Positions 1 to 9,300 are shown, counted from the stretch's first letter. The stretch is DNA of 20,259 nucleotides from Cenarchaeum sp. SB0662_bin_33 (GCA_009840065.1 VXON01000184.1:1-20259), one strand, 5' to 3'. Program-made: numbers and translations. Notes: a model not told the origin generated them from the sequence alone.

Positions 1-60
1 ATAGATAGCACCAAAAAACGCTGCAAGTGTAAATGTAAGAAAAAGTAGTTGTTGCTGCAC
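1..60 (-). CDS. possible N-terminus of a membrane protein running off the left edge
   Basis: Reading the minus strand from a GTG at 60-58 gives about 20 residues, MQQQLLFLTFTLAAFFGAIY, which then leave the window. The stretch is hydrophobic and could be a signal peptide or first membrane helix. An in-frame TAG lies a few codons upstream, so the gene cannot start much earlier. No TATA box sits at the 26-31 nt spacing seen elsewhere in this window; the nearest AT-rich stretch (about 73-81) is too close. The fragment is too short to identify and may be chance. Confidence 0.22.
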   Translation of the reverse strand, partial: MQQQLLFLTFTLAAFFGAIY

Positions 61-213
61 ACTCCCGCGACCCTAAAATAACTACTAGGCATACAGGCCA
101 ATATTGTTACATCCGCATACGTAATTCTATCTTGTAGCACAGACATAACTCGTGCACTTCTCCAAAAATGAGACACATGCAATCTCAGTAGTGTGTATGG
201 GCGATTTTAGTAC

Positions 214-229
214 TGCATAAACTTATGCA
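214..229. promoter_or_regulatory. perfect dyad, candidate operator
   Basis: TGCATAA, a 2-nt spacer and TTATGCA form an exact inverted repeat. It ends 5 bp before a strong TATA-like box at 235-244, where a TFB-adjacent regulator would bind. The symmetry is visible in the sequence; a regulatory role is inferred. Confidence 0.4.
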
Positions 230-234
230 CGCCG

Positions 235-244
235 CTATATAAAG
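235..244 (+). promoter_or_regulatory. orphan TATA-like box
   Basis: CTATATAAAG is one of the best TATA-box matches in the window. Expected transcription start is about 265-270. No convincing gene follows before the IS left end at 362, so it may drive a short RNA or be left over from an interrupted gene. Confidence 0.45.
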
Positions 245-361
245 TCCAAGGTGACGATTGAAAAGTATACAAGGATACTCAGGGATGTACTGATGGGTAT
301 AACAAGAAACAAAAATTCGTAGGCACTCTTGATATACACAGCATATTCATAGACCCAACGA

Positions 362-381
362 TGAACTGTCCCATTAATGGC
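362..381 (+). repeat. left terminal inverted repeat of the IS
   Basis: TGAACTGTCCCATTAATGGC is exactly reverse-complementary to 1543-1562. The inner ten bases, CCATTAATGG, are themselves palindromic, so the unambiguous part of the match is the outer TGAACTGTCC. Confidence 0.8.
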
Positions 382-465
382 GCTTGGAGTGGAGATGAGA
401 TCAAAATAGTGGAGTGGAAATGGTGGTCGTAGACCTAGGTTTCTAGTCCGGATTACAAATTTCCG

Positions 466-487
466 AGTGTTTTACTTTTTGAAGTTG
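466..487 (+). repeat. 22-nt motif, copy A (inside IS leader)
   Basis: AGTGTTTTACTTTTTGAAG followed by TTG. It matches 20172-20193 at 21 of 22 positions and is largely complementary to 566-587, so copies A and B could pair across the transposase start codon. Confidence 0.55.
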
Positions 488-535
488 ATCGTGCGTAAAA
501 ACGATGACGCGTGAAATTAATGGTTTCTATTAATA

Positions 536-1450
536 ATGATGGGCATTTTAAACGATTTTTTGGTATTCAAAGAGCAAAACACTTTCGAACCAAGACAGAT
601 TTTATGTCTGCGCTGCGGTTCATCCGACATTATACAGAAGGGGGCGCGCATCGGCAATCACCGGTTCCAATGCAAATCATGCGGCAAATACTTTACAGAC
701 AGCCTTGGATTTGAGGGACGGCGTTCCGCCCCAGAGTACATTACAGTAGATGTAGAACTGGTGTATGTGGGATTATCCATACGAAAGACCGTAAAGGTAC
801 TACACTCAATATACTGCAATGTTGGCCGCTCTACCATACATCGCTGGGCAGACCAGTACGGCCATATGATAAATGAATATCTTGATGGGATAACTCCACT
901 AGTTGGGGAGGAGTGGCGTACCGACGAAATATACATGAAAATACGCGGGAAACGAAAGTACTTGTTCGCGATGCTGGATTCAGAGACAAGATATTGGATT
1001 GCAAAACAGGTCGCCATACACAAAGGTACTGATGATGTACGGCCAATGTTTAAGCAGGCAAGAGACATAACAGGTAAAATTCCATCCAAACTGATATCTG
1101 ATGGCGCATCCAACTTTGCCGAGACTCACAAAGATGAGTAAGCTCCCAAGAATTACCTGTGGAAGAGTTCTGTGCATGAGTCACACATACGCATGGATGG
1201 TGATATACACAACAACCAGGTGGAATCTTTCAATGGAAATACCATACGGCTGCGCGAGAAGGTTGTACGCGGTTTGAAGAAGGAGGATGCGGCACTGCTT
1301 GCCAGTTTGAAGGTGTATCATAACCACGTGCGGCTACATCTAGGACTACCTGACGGACAGACTCCAGGTGAGGCATCAGGTATACATGTCAATGGTGTAA
1401 ACAAGATACTCACGATTATACGCGCTTCTGCCAAGGCGCGTAACAACTAG
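536..1450 (+). pseudogene. DDE transposase (IS6/IS240-like), split by an in-frame TAA
   Basis: The frame would encode about 304 residues but has a TAA at 1139-1141 (codon 202). Translation continues in the same frame, without a shift, to the TAG at 1448-1450. Residues about 24-50 form a zinc ribbon (CLRC, then CKSC). An HTH-like stretch follows at about 75-105, then an RNase H-like DDE core. Candidate catalytic residues are D130 (in WRTDEIYMK), D189 (in LISDGASNF) and E230 (in NNQVESFNG, after the stop), so the stop separates the third acidic residue from the first two. The downstream part still carries the conserved RLREKVVRGLK helix. Everything except the stop looks intact, so the nonsense change is probably recent. 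ATG 536 is the first in-frame start after a TAA at 518-520; ATG 539 is an alternative. Read-through or recoding could in principle restore activity. Confidence 0.85.
566..587 (-). repeat. 22-nt motif, copy B (inverted, inside transposase 5' coding region)
   Basis: On the minus strand this reads CGAAAGTGTTTTGCTCTTTG followed by AA. It matches 20168-20189 at 21 of 22 positions and is an inverted partner of copy A at 466-487. On the plus strand it encodes the transposase residues FKEQNTF. Confidence 0.55.
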
Positions 1451-1463
1451 TTTTTTCATTTTT
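1451..1463 (+). terminator. oligo-T tracts after the transposase
   Basis: T6 (1451-1456) and T5 (1459-1463) directly follow the transposase stop codon. This fits archaeal oligo-T termination. Confidence 0.5.
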
Positions 1464-1542
1464 CATTCATTCAGTATCCGGTATTTTATGCCTGGAGTAG
1501 AAACGTAGGTCTGACGGTGTCAGGCGCCACTTTGGTACAGGT

Positions 1543-1562
1543 GCCATTAATGGGACAGTTCA
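1543..1562 (-). repeat. right terminal inverted repeat of the IS
   Basis: GCCATTAATGGGACAGTTCA is the exact reverse complement of 362-381. The match stops at once on both sides: beyond it only scattered bases agree, as expected for true element ends. Confidence 0.8.
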
Positions 1563-1694
1563 ATAATTTGGGGTACTTTATACAAAACGTCCTCAGGTAG
1601 CCATACATTGGCAAAATTTGGGCAATCCGAAAAATAAAATCAGTCTGGCTTGTCAGGAAGAACAATTTTCAGTAGAAACTGTGATTAGATGTAG

Positions 1695-1702
1695 TAATAT
1701 AC
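1695..1702 (+). promoter_or_regulatory. TATA box of the LVIVD-repeat gene
   Basis: TAATATAC is centred about 28 nt before ATG 1727, the spacing expected for a leaderless archaeal transcript. The same octamer is used by the J-domain gene at 17189 on the other strand. Confidence 0.6.
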
Positions 1703-1726
1703 ACTTATGAGTCATATTATACTAGA

Positions 1727-4417
1727 ATGCGTATAATGTATGGCGTAATACTCTCTCTGTGTATTGTTGCTGCGAGTATGATGGGCATGCAGGCACATGC
1801 TGATATAACCCCCGTATCTGAGATAACACAGGTGGTAATAAACACCCAACTATACGTGGATAATGAGAGATTTGATTCATACCCAATATACTATCCGGAT
1901 AAGACACCCAGCAAGCCCATAACTGGTACACTGATACAGTATGCGGGACCATCCACCGATGTTGACGGCAAAATAGTACTGGCAGAGATGAACTCGACCA
2001 TCTCCATACATGATGTCATAAGGGATGTGAGGGGTGCAGGCGCCGTCATACTATACGGCATAGATGACTGGGCCATAGGCGAAGACACCCCCACACGGAC
2101 TCCTGCCATACGCGTATCGGATGCGGATGGCTCCTCTCTGGCATCACTGACATCCTCGGATGTAGAGGCCTTTGTGTTGTATGGACCTGGCGTGTACACT
2201 GCCCTGGAGGGAGCCCGGGATGTGGAGGCCATTACGGTATCTGAGAGGGTGTTTGCAATTGTAACCAGCGAGGGTGGTGCACAGGTAATAGATATAACTG
2301 ATCCCGCCTGGCCGGTACCTGCCCAGACCATACGGCCCACCGATATAGGGACGTACCTAGACCTTACAACCATCACCATAATGGAGACCCCATATGCCAT
2401 AATCGGCGGTGAGTTGGGAATAGAGATCATTAATATAACAAATCCGTACGATTCGGTATTGGCCAGTGTCATACTAGATGGCGATGAGTTTGATACACTA
2501 AGGGAGGTGCAGGATATAGAGACATTTGTACAGGCAGGACGTACATACGCGATGGCAACCAGCTATGGGGATGATGGCATACAGATAATAGATATCACCA
2601 ATCCTTATACGCCGCTACCCCGGGGCAGTGCTACTGATGGCGTTAATGGTTTTGAGGCACTGCGTGGTGCAAAGGGGGTTGTCATAACAGAGATATCAAA
2701 CCGGTTATACGCGATAGTGGCAGGCTATGGGGATGGCGCCATACAACTAGTGGACATAATCAATCCCTTCCAGCCACTACCCATTGGCATCTATCCTAAT
2801 TCTACACAACCTGACTTTCTGAGTGGGGCGACCGATGTAGAGACTGTAGAGACCAACGAGGGCATATTTGCTATTGTAACCGGCCACAATGATGATGCGA
2901 TTCAGATTATAAACATAACAACTCCCACGCTGCCACTAGAGCAGATAAACCTTGTGGATGGCTCGGGCCGTTACACCGGCCTTGCAGGTGCCACGGAGAT
3001 AGATATGATAGACATATCCGGAACCATGCATGCCGTAATAACCGGAACCGACGATGATGCTATACAGCTGATAAGCATAGACAGTCGTGCCAATATTCGA
3101 CATGTCAGCAATACAGTAGATGATGATGACTATGACTTTAAACTAGATAGGGCACTGGGCGTAGACACCGTAGTCATAAATGATACACCATATGCCATTG
3201 TTGCAGGCCATAACTCTGATGGCATAGAGATAATAGACCTGGCTAGGCCCGCCTCGCCGGCCTTGGTTAGCGGCGCCTTTAATCTTGATGATGATGAACT
3301 GGTAGTGAAAGGCTCCTGGGGTGTTGATATATTTGTCGCAGATGAAAAGACATATGCCATAGTTGCCAACTATCATGACGATGCGGTACAGATCATCGAT
3401 GTAACAAACCCCCTCGTGCCACAGCCCGTGGTCAGTCTTGTAGACGGCATAGACTCTGATGAGCTGGGCGGCGCCACTGATGTCGAGGTTTTTTCTGTAA
3501 ATGGCAAGATATATGCTGCCATTGCCAGCTATGAGGATGATGCTATTCAAATACTGGATATTACGGACCCGACATCTCCTGAGAGTCTGGAGCCGGCAAT
3601 TGATAATGAGCGCGGCTTTATGGCGCTTGACGGTGCCTTGGATATAGACGTATTATATGTATCCGGAAGAGTTCATGCAATGGTAGCCAGCTATGAGGAG
3701 GATGCCATACAGATTATGGATTTGACCAATCCCGAATTCTCCCTTCCACTGGGTATTGCACAGCGGGGTGTGGAGTTTGTCCGGGATGATGACTTTGGTC
3801 GGGAGGAGACCGAGAAGGTCATTGGCCTTGATGGGCCTACCGGCATTGACATGCTGACCGTAAACGACAGGGTGTATGGTGTAATAGCTAGCCAGAACGA
3901 TGACGTAGTCCTGATACTGGATATAACCAACCCCACAATCCCTTGGCCTGCCAGCTACATGTTTGATGGTGGTAGCGGGTTTTTCACTCTGGACGGGGCC
4001 TCGGATGTGGAGACTGTATATGTTGATGGTGTACCGTATGGCATTATAACTGCCAAGTGGGACCGCGGAGTGCAGATAATTGATTTATCTGATCCAAAAT
4101 CACCTGACCCAGTATCCAGCATATACGATAATACTGATGGGTTTGCGGCGCTAGCCGGTGCCAACAAGGCCGAGATACTGTTTTCACCATTCGGTACACT
4201 TGTTGCCGTATCCAGCCTCCTTGATGATGCCGTACAAATCATTGATGTATCAAACCCCAAAGAGCCGCTTCCCGTACAACATGCTTTTGATCGCATAGAC
4301 GGGTTCAACTCTCTAAAGGGCGCCGATGAGATTGCAGTCTCCCTGATTGGTGGCAAACTATACATCATGGTGGCCGGCGTTGAGGATAGGGCAATACAGA
4401 TAATGGCCATATCGTAG
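1727..4417 (+). CDS. secreted protein: PA-like domain plus about 14 LVIVD propeller repeats
   Basis: This is an 896-residue exported protein. Residues 1-25 are a signal peptide with likely cleavage after AHA25. Residues about 45-150 resemble a protease-associated (PA) domain: GKIVLAEM, then GAGAVILYGID, then a DADGSSL end typical of the fold. From about 165 to the C-terminus there are roughly 14 LVIVD-type repeats of about 50 residues. Each has the pattern L-x-GA-x-[DE]-[VI], then [YH]A[IM]VA, then DDAIQIIDITNP. Such repeats form beta-propeller blades, and 14 would suit two seven-bladed propellers. There is no C-terminal membrane helix or sorting motif, so the protein is either released or held by the S-layer. 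Ligand and function are unknown; binding or scaffolding is inferred. ATG 1727 is preferred because of the TATA spacing; ATG 1736 is possible. It is the first of five exported-protein genes on this strand. Confidence 0.85.
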   Translation: MRIMYGVILSLCIVAASMMGMQAHADITPVSEITQVVINTQLYVDNERFDSYPIYYPDKTPSKPITGTLIQYAGPSTDVDGKIVLAEMNSTISIHDVIRDVRGAGAVILYGIDDWAIGEDTPTRTPAIRVSDADGSSLASLTSSDVEAFVLYGPGVYTALEGARDVEAITVSERVFAIVTSEGGAQVIDITDPAWPVPAQTIRPTDIGTYLDLTTITIMETPYAIIGGELGIEIINITNPYDSVLASVILDGDEFDTLREVQDIETFVQAGRTYAMATSYGDDGIQIIDITNPYTPLPRGSATDGVNGFEALRGAKGVVITEISNRLYAIVAGYGDGAIQLVDIINPFQPLPIGIYPNSTQPDFLSGATDVETVETNEGIFAIVTGHNDDAIQIINITTPTLPLEQINLVDGSGRYTGLAGATEIDMIDISGTMHAVITGTDDDAIQLISIDSRANIRHVSNTVDDDDYDFKLDRALGVDTVVINDTPYAIVAGHNSDGIEIIDLARPASPALVSGAFNLDDDELVVKGSWGVDIFVADEKTYAIVANYHDDAVQIIDVTNPLVPQPVVSLVDGIDSDELGGATDVEVFSVNGKIYAAIASYEDDAIQILDITDPTSPESLEPAIDNERGFMALDGALDIDVLYVSGRVHAMVASYEEDAIQIMDLTNPEFSLPLGIAQRGVEFVRDDDFGREETEKVIGLDGPTGIDMLTVNDRVYGVIASQNDDVVLILDITNPTIPWPASYMFDGGSGFFTLDGASDVETVYVDGVPYGIITAKWDRGVQIIDLSDPKSPDPVSSIYDNTDGFAALAGANKAEILFSPFGTLVAVSSLLDDAVQIIDVSNPKEPLPVQHAFDRIDGFNSLKGADEIAVSLIGGKLYIMVAGVEDRAIQIMAIS

Positions 4418-4491
4418 TATATTACCGGTCATGTGGTATTGCTCATAACTGATAAGGCATTCATACTGCCTAGATGTGACCGTAAAACGTC

Positions 4492-4500
4492 TAAAATATA
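4492..4500 (+). promoter_or_regulatory. TATA box of the tandem Cache gene
   Basis: TAAAATATA is centred about 30 nt before ATG 4526. No Shine-Dalgarno precedes the ATG, so leaderless expression is likely. Confidence 0.6.
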
Positions 4501-4525
4501 AAATGGAGATCTACATTTCTATATT

Positions 4526-6265
4526 ATGAGTATAAAATTAATAATTTGTATCTCAGTCTTACTTGTGGTGTCTGTAACACCCACCCTTGCAGCCCATACT
4601 GGCCTTGATGAATTTGGTAAGAGCAGGCAGATGGTGGCGCAGGAGATGGTAGAGGAGGTAATTACATCATTTGAGGATAGTCCGACTGATACCATATCAA
4701 TGATAAATGATATGGACAACCCATTATTCCATGATGGGAATGTGTATGCGCTTATAGTGGATTTAGACGGTACATTGGTGGCGCACGGGTCCACGCCAGA
4801 GATGGTGGGAACCAGTATTTATGATGTGGATGATTTGGGGGCCCTGTTTGAGGAGGCCTCGCCCCATGGGTGGTGGATAGAGTATGACTGGGAGAATCCC
4901 GCATCCTCTACAGATGAATCCAATATAGTATGGCTAAAGACAAAGTGGGGACACAACTTTGGAGCGGGAATATATCTGGACTCTCTATTCGATTATGATA
5001 TAGAGTTGACCGAATATGATAGGGAACGCCAGAGATTGGCACAGAGTATGGTGGAGAAGACCATTGAAATATATTCAACTCAACCCGATTTGGCACTCTC
5101 AATGATACATGATACGGCCAACCCACTCTTCCATGACAGAGAACTATACGTTACCATAGTACATGTCAACGGAACCATAGTCGCGGATGGTAGATACCCC
5201 GAGATGGTGGGCGCCGACATAGAGTTCATACTGGATACCTCTGGCGTCAACCTGGGAGACTTGTATGATGCAAACATCTCGTTGTACGGGAGATGGATTG
5301 AGTACGCCTGGCCAAACCCGTTTCTGTCCACCACGGGCGACTTGAAACTTGCCTGGACCAAGACCTCTGGTGACTATATATACTCGGTGGGAATATATCC
5401 CGAGTCTCCTGATAAAGAGTATGAGGACATACTGACCGAGTTTGATCATGACCGGCGGGCCGCAGCTGAGATGATGATTCAAAACGCCATTACGATGTTT
5501 GGAATGGATATGATGCAGACTGTTGATATAATACATGATATGGACAACTCATTATTCCATGATGAGGAGTTGTACGTGGTCATATCTGATTCTGATGGAA
5601 CAATAGTAGCACATGGCTCCTATCCGCACCTAGTGGGGCAGAACCTGCATGACATAACGGGCGGGCGCGGTCTTGTTCTAGGAGAGTTGTTTGAGACTAG
5701 CACATATCATGGCAACTGGGTCGAATATCACTGGCCGAATCCGGCAGCTGAAAACAACATGCAGGAGAAGATGACGCTGTTGGTGAGCAGGGGAGGGTAC
5801 ACCTTCTCTGTTGGCATATATCCGAACTATAAGGTTGCATACGAGGACCTGACTCCGTATGATGTGGACCGACGTCACCTAGCCCAGAGCATGGTGGAGC
5901 ATGCCATATCATCATTTGAAACAAATCCGTCCTTGACCATTGATACCATTCATGATGACACAAACAAACTGTACCGGGACAATGAACTATACGTTACAAT
6001 AACACACCATAACGGTACCATAGTGGCGCATGGACAGTCCCCGGATCTGGTCGGCGCCGATATAGAGACCATAAGGGACAGCAGAGGTAAACTGCTTGGC
6101 GATATATACGATGACTATCAGTCAATATATGGCAGCTGGGCCGAGTACCACTGGCCAAACCCCATTATCTCCGACTCTGAGGATGACTCGTACCTTGCAT
6201 GGATCAAGACCAGCTCCGACTATATCTTCTCTTCGGGGATATATCCTGAATTTGACTATGATTGA
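4526..6265 (+). CDS. secreted protein of four tandem Cache-like domains
   Basis: The product has 579 residues. Residues 1-22 are a signal peptide (cleavage near TLA22). The rest is four repeats of about 135-142 residues: about 25-165, 166-307, 308-446 and 447-579. Each repeat has an N-terminal helix like RxLAQSMVEKAI, then NPLFHDxELYVTI, then NGTIVAHGxxPxxVGADI, then LGDLYD, then WxEYxWPNP, and ends in a strand like YxFSVGIYPE. This is the order of sCache_2-type extracellular sensor domains, where the GTIVAHG and GIYPE strands line the ligand pocket. Cache domains normally sit in front of a membrane helix and a signalling output domain. Here there is neither, so the protein is probably a free or S-layer-bound small-molecule binder. 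That role is inferred. The repeats have diverged from each other, so the duplications are not recent. Confidence 0.8.
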   Translation: MSIKLIICISVLLVVSVTPTLAAHTGLDEFGKSRQMVAQEMVEEVITSFEDSPTDTISMINDMDNPLFHDGNVYALIVDLDGTLVAHGSTPEMVGTSIYDVDDLGALFEEASPHGWWIEYDWENPASSTDESNIVWLKTKWGHNFGAGIYLDSLFDYDIELTEYDRERQRLAQSMVEKTIEIYSTQPDLALSMIHDTANPLFHDRELYVTIVHVNGTIVADGRYPEMVGADIEFILDTSGVNLGDLYDANISLYGRWIEYAWPNPFLSTTGDLKLAWTKTSGDYIYSVGIYPESPDKEYEDILTEFDHDRRAAAEMMIQNAITMFGMDMMQTVDIIHDMDNSLFHDEELYVVISDSDGTIVAHGSYPHLVGQNLHDITGGRGLVLGELFETSTYHGNWVEYHWPNPAAENNMQEKMTLLVSRGGYTFSVGIYPNYKVAYEDLTPYDVDRRHLAQSMVEHAISSFETNPSLTIDTIHDDTNKLYRDNELYVTITHHNGTIVAHGQSPDLVGADIETIRDSRGKLLGDIYDDYQSIYGSWAEYHWPNPIISDSEDDSYLAWIKTSSDYIFSSGIYPEFDYD

Positions 6266-6293
6266 TATAACGCTGAATAGTTCGTTCATTAGT

Positions 6294-6301
6294 TTTAAAT
6301 A
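6294..6301 (+). promoter_or_regulatory. TATA box of the S-layer gene
   Basis: TTTAAATA is centred about 31 nt upstream of ATG 6329 but only about 19 nt upstream of the in-frame TTG at 6317. This spacing selects the ATG as the true start. Confidence 0.6.
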
Positions 6302-6328
6302 CAAATACGGCAAATATTGCGCAAGAAA

Positions 6329-9300
6329 ATGAAAAACGAAATAATACGAAAATCAACTAGTATTACACTTATGGCGATCATGGTCGCTGGCGGACTTACA
6401 TTTGCAATTCCTGGTGCTGCGCCTGCGCACGCCCAGGCTACTGCCATGTCAGTCTCTGCAGTCAACGACATGTTTGCTAATTCCTTTGTAGGAGCACAGG
6501 TTGTGGAAGTATCTGTCAACCATCCGGACTTTCGGTCTGATGATCATAATCGCTCTGAGTCCTTTGAACCGGCCGTAACCGTGGATGATAATGCGCTGAT
6601 AATGAGACTGGCAAACAACGGTGTCTGGTATGGATACTTTGTTGATGCAAACATGGCAGCGGCTGCCCACGAAAACGGAATGAACTTTGGCAGTGAAACA
6701 TCTGATGATCCTGTTGTTAACAATGATGCTTTTACAATATATTATAATGGCGGAAACGTAGTTATGAGTCCTGATCTTGCCTCTGATGAAGTTGCAATTC
6801 AAGCATTTAACTTCACCGAGGCCAGTGATATTGATATCGAACTGGAGCACGGCAGCGGATCCGAAGCTGTCTCGCTCACCTTTGATACAGTAGAAGACTA
6901 TGCCAGTCTTATGCTAGACCGTGAAGGTGTCTATCCACTGGAGGGACATGTTCATCTTACCATAACCGATACATGGCTCAACATTGACCCCACCGCCGAA
7001 GACGAGTGGGTATTCAATACTGATACTGATGAGGCGTATTATCGCCCGTCCTCAAACAATATTCTAACGGAATATAAAGAGGAGTTAGCATCTATTCAAG
7101 AGGTTGCTGAAGCTCTAGTGCCAGTACCTGAAGATGACTTAATGTGTGATGACAACTGCTCATTCACAATCAATGTGGCGCAGCAGGGCGACATCGTACT
7201 GGATCGACAAGACAACGAAGACTCTCATGATGATATAGCATCCATATTGGGTGATATGTCACTAACATTCACCGAGACCAACGATAACACTGGTGTCTTT
7301 ACAAACACGGATGACGATGACGTGGCCAACTTAATCACCACCGGTAATGCTGACTTGCGTGGCAAGACGGCGGTAATTGACTATAATGATAATGACACCG
7401 ATGTAGTCATCGGGTTTAACTTTGCCACAGTTGACATAATGCCCAACGATGATATGTGGAACTCCGGCGAGGAGATTGCTGTAGTCATTATGGACATGGA
7501 TGCCAACAAGAACGGTATGTCCGATGAGGATATGGAGGTAAATAACCCCAATATAGACATCATTCCCGCACTTCAGACAGGCTCACCCACGGTAATTACA
7601 GACAATGCCGAGATAAACAATGTTAGCGTAGGTGACCTACCATACGACTCATTTGCCGCTAGGGTAATAGTTGATACCAACATTGTAAAAATAGATGATT
7701 CACTGACTGTGGAGTTTGAGGATAGAATAGACCTGTATACACAGGATACTGTATTTAATTACATCAACTTTGATGTAAGCTCCATCGGCGACGCTTCTAG
7801 CATAACCGCATGTGATGATGGTGTTTCAGTACTTGATTCTGATGGTAATCCCATTACTGGGGATGTCGTCTATATGGCAATCGATGAGGATTCCGTGAAC
7901 GACTGTGATAATATAACATTCAAATTTGATAAGACTGTAGGTAAAGGTGATTATCCGATAGTAGTAGACTTTATGTCCTTTGGATATATTGACGATGGCC
8001 TTCAGTCCACTGAGCGTATTGCAGATCAGATAGTCAGAATTGAGGCAGAAGAGACCGATGATGGTACTGGTGTCTTTGAGGGTTCATTAGAGTACATAAT
8101 GGTCAACCAGTTGAACATTTTGGATCAAGATACCTTTGATGATGTCTCTACCAACTCGGACTCTCCAGTCTTCATAGTTATTGAGGATCTTACCGATGAG
8201 GATGCTCCTAGAGTATCGTACCTTGACGTGGGCGCCGACGGCGTAGCAACACAGGTATCTGACCAGCAGGAAGCCCCATCCCACTCTGGTGTGGTGAGCT
8301 TTGATAACACTAGGTATAAGGTTGCTGACACTGTTGTCATTACTCTAGATGATGCAGACCTGAACGTCGACTCTGGTATAATCGAGGTGTATACCATCGA
8401 TTCAGAGACCGGCTTTATAGGCGAGGGCGGTGTGGTCCTACTTGACGTTACATTTGATGACAAGTCATGGTCCACCGCCAATATTCTTGACAACTGTCTA
8501 GATGACCTAGCACTCTTGACCGATGATACCGGTCTTGATGCAACTAGGTTCACCTTGGTAGAGTCCAGCAAGGATTCGGGCGTATTTACTGGAAGCTTCC
8601 AGATTCCGTCCGAATGGTGTGAGCCAGGCGAGGAACGTCCGGCCACCACTACTGGTCTGGATATAGAGGTAAACTACTTGGACTTTAGGGACGGATCAGG
8701 CGAAGTTATTGAAGTAGGCGACAGCGCCGCTGTAGGTGCCAATACCGGTTCGGTCTCACTTGACAGAACCGTATACCCGGTACCGTTCGGCGAGCCCCGA
8801 GACTTTAGTACGGTGCCCCAACTCCAGTCTGAGTATGATGAGGCCACTAATGCCGAGGAGAACCAACAATTACACAATGATCTTGAAGACGCAATCGAAG
8901 ATGCCATCGAAGAGCTTCTAGAACCCAGCGAGCTTGCAAGCTCACTGACCGGCAAGTTAGGAATACTATTCGCTGATGTCCGCGACGGCTCTGGCGACTG
9001 GGAGGAGATAGAGGACGAACTGTCTGACTCTGCTCGGTCTGCAGATGTAGACGCGTCTAACTTACGTGATTCAGAAGACATAGCTAGGGAACTCCACCGT
9101 GCAGAGACCGATCTTGAAAAGGTTGAACAGGACGGAGTCAATCCCGACGGAGATTCATACTTCCCGATTCACTCCACTGCATTTGGTAACGGAGACGGCA
9201 ATGCTTACATTCCCAACGGTGACCTGACCATACATGTCAGGGTAACCGATGCAGACTATGACGTATCCGCTGCCGGCCAGGACCGAATAGAGGAGAGTGG

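Larger units (their letters stand above)
1..361. other. mostly non-coding region left of the IS
   Basis: Apart from a possible minus-strand gene end at the left edge, I see no open frame of useful length here. The region holds a perfect 7-2-7 dyad (214-229) and a strong TATA-like box (235-244). After these come only very short frames. The longest runs from GTG 251 to a TAG ending at 322 (23 codons) and resembles nothing I know. It may be the remnant of a locus disturbed by the adjacent insertion sequence, or the promoter of a small RNA. Confidence 0.5.
362..1562 (+). mobile_element. insertion sequence with 20-bp terminal inverted repeats and DDE transposase
   Basis: The element is about 1.2 kb, defined by perfect 20-bp inverted repeats at 362-381 and 1543-1562. 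It contains one transposase frame (536-1450) on the plus strand, interrupted by a stop. About 155 bp lie between the left repeat and the start codon, and about 90 bp between the stop and the right repeat. The transposase resembles the IS6/IS240-like DDE group with an N-terminal zinc ribbon, but 1.2 kb is longer than typical IS6 elements (about 0.7-0.9 kb), so the family call is tentative. No 8-bp target duplication is visible (left flank CCAACGA, right flank ATAATTT), which suggests an old copy or rearranged flanks. Confidence 0.75.

Noticed and set aside
511..714. Plus-strand frame overlapping the transposase start
   Set aside because: It is in another frame; the zinc ribbon and DDE motifs lie in the frame from 536.
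1120..1180. Programmed frameshift in the transposase
   Set aside because: Both halves are in the same frame and are separated only by a stop, so no frameshift is needed.
8125..8649. Long minus-strand frames antisense to the S-layer gene
   Set aside because: They are Ser-rich mirror frames produced by Asp/Glu-rich coding on the other strand, with no promoter or domain support.
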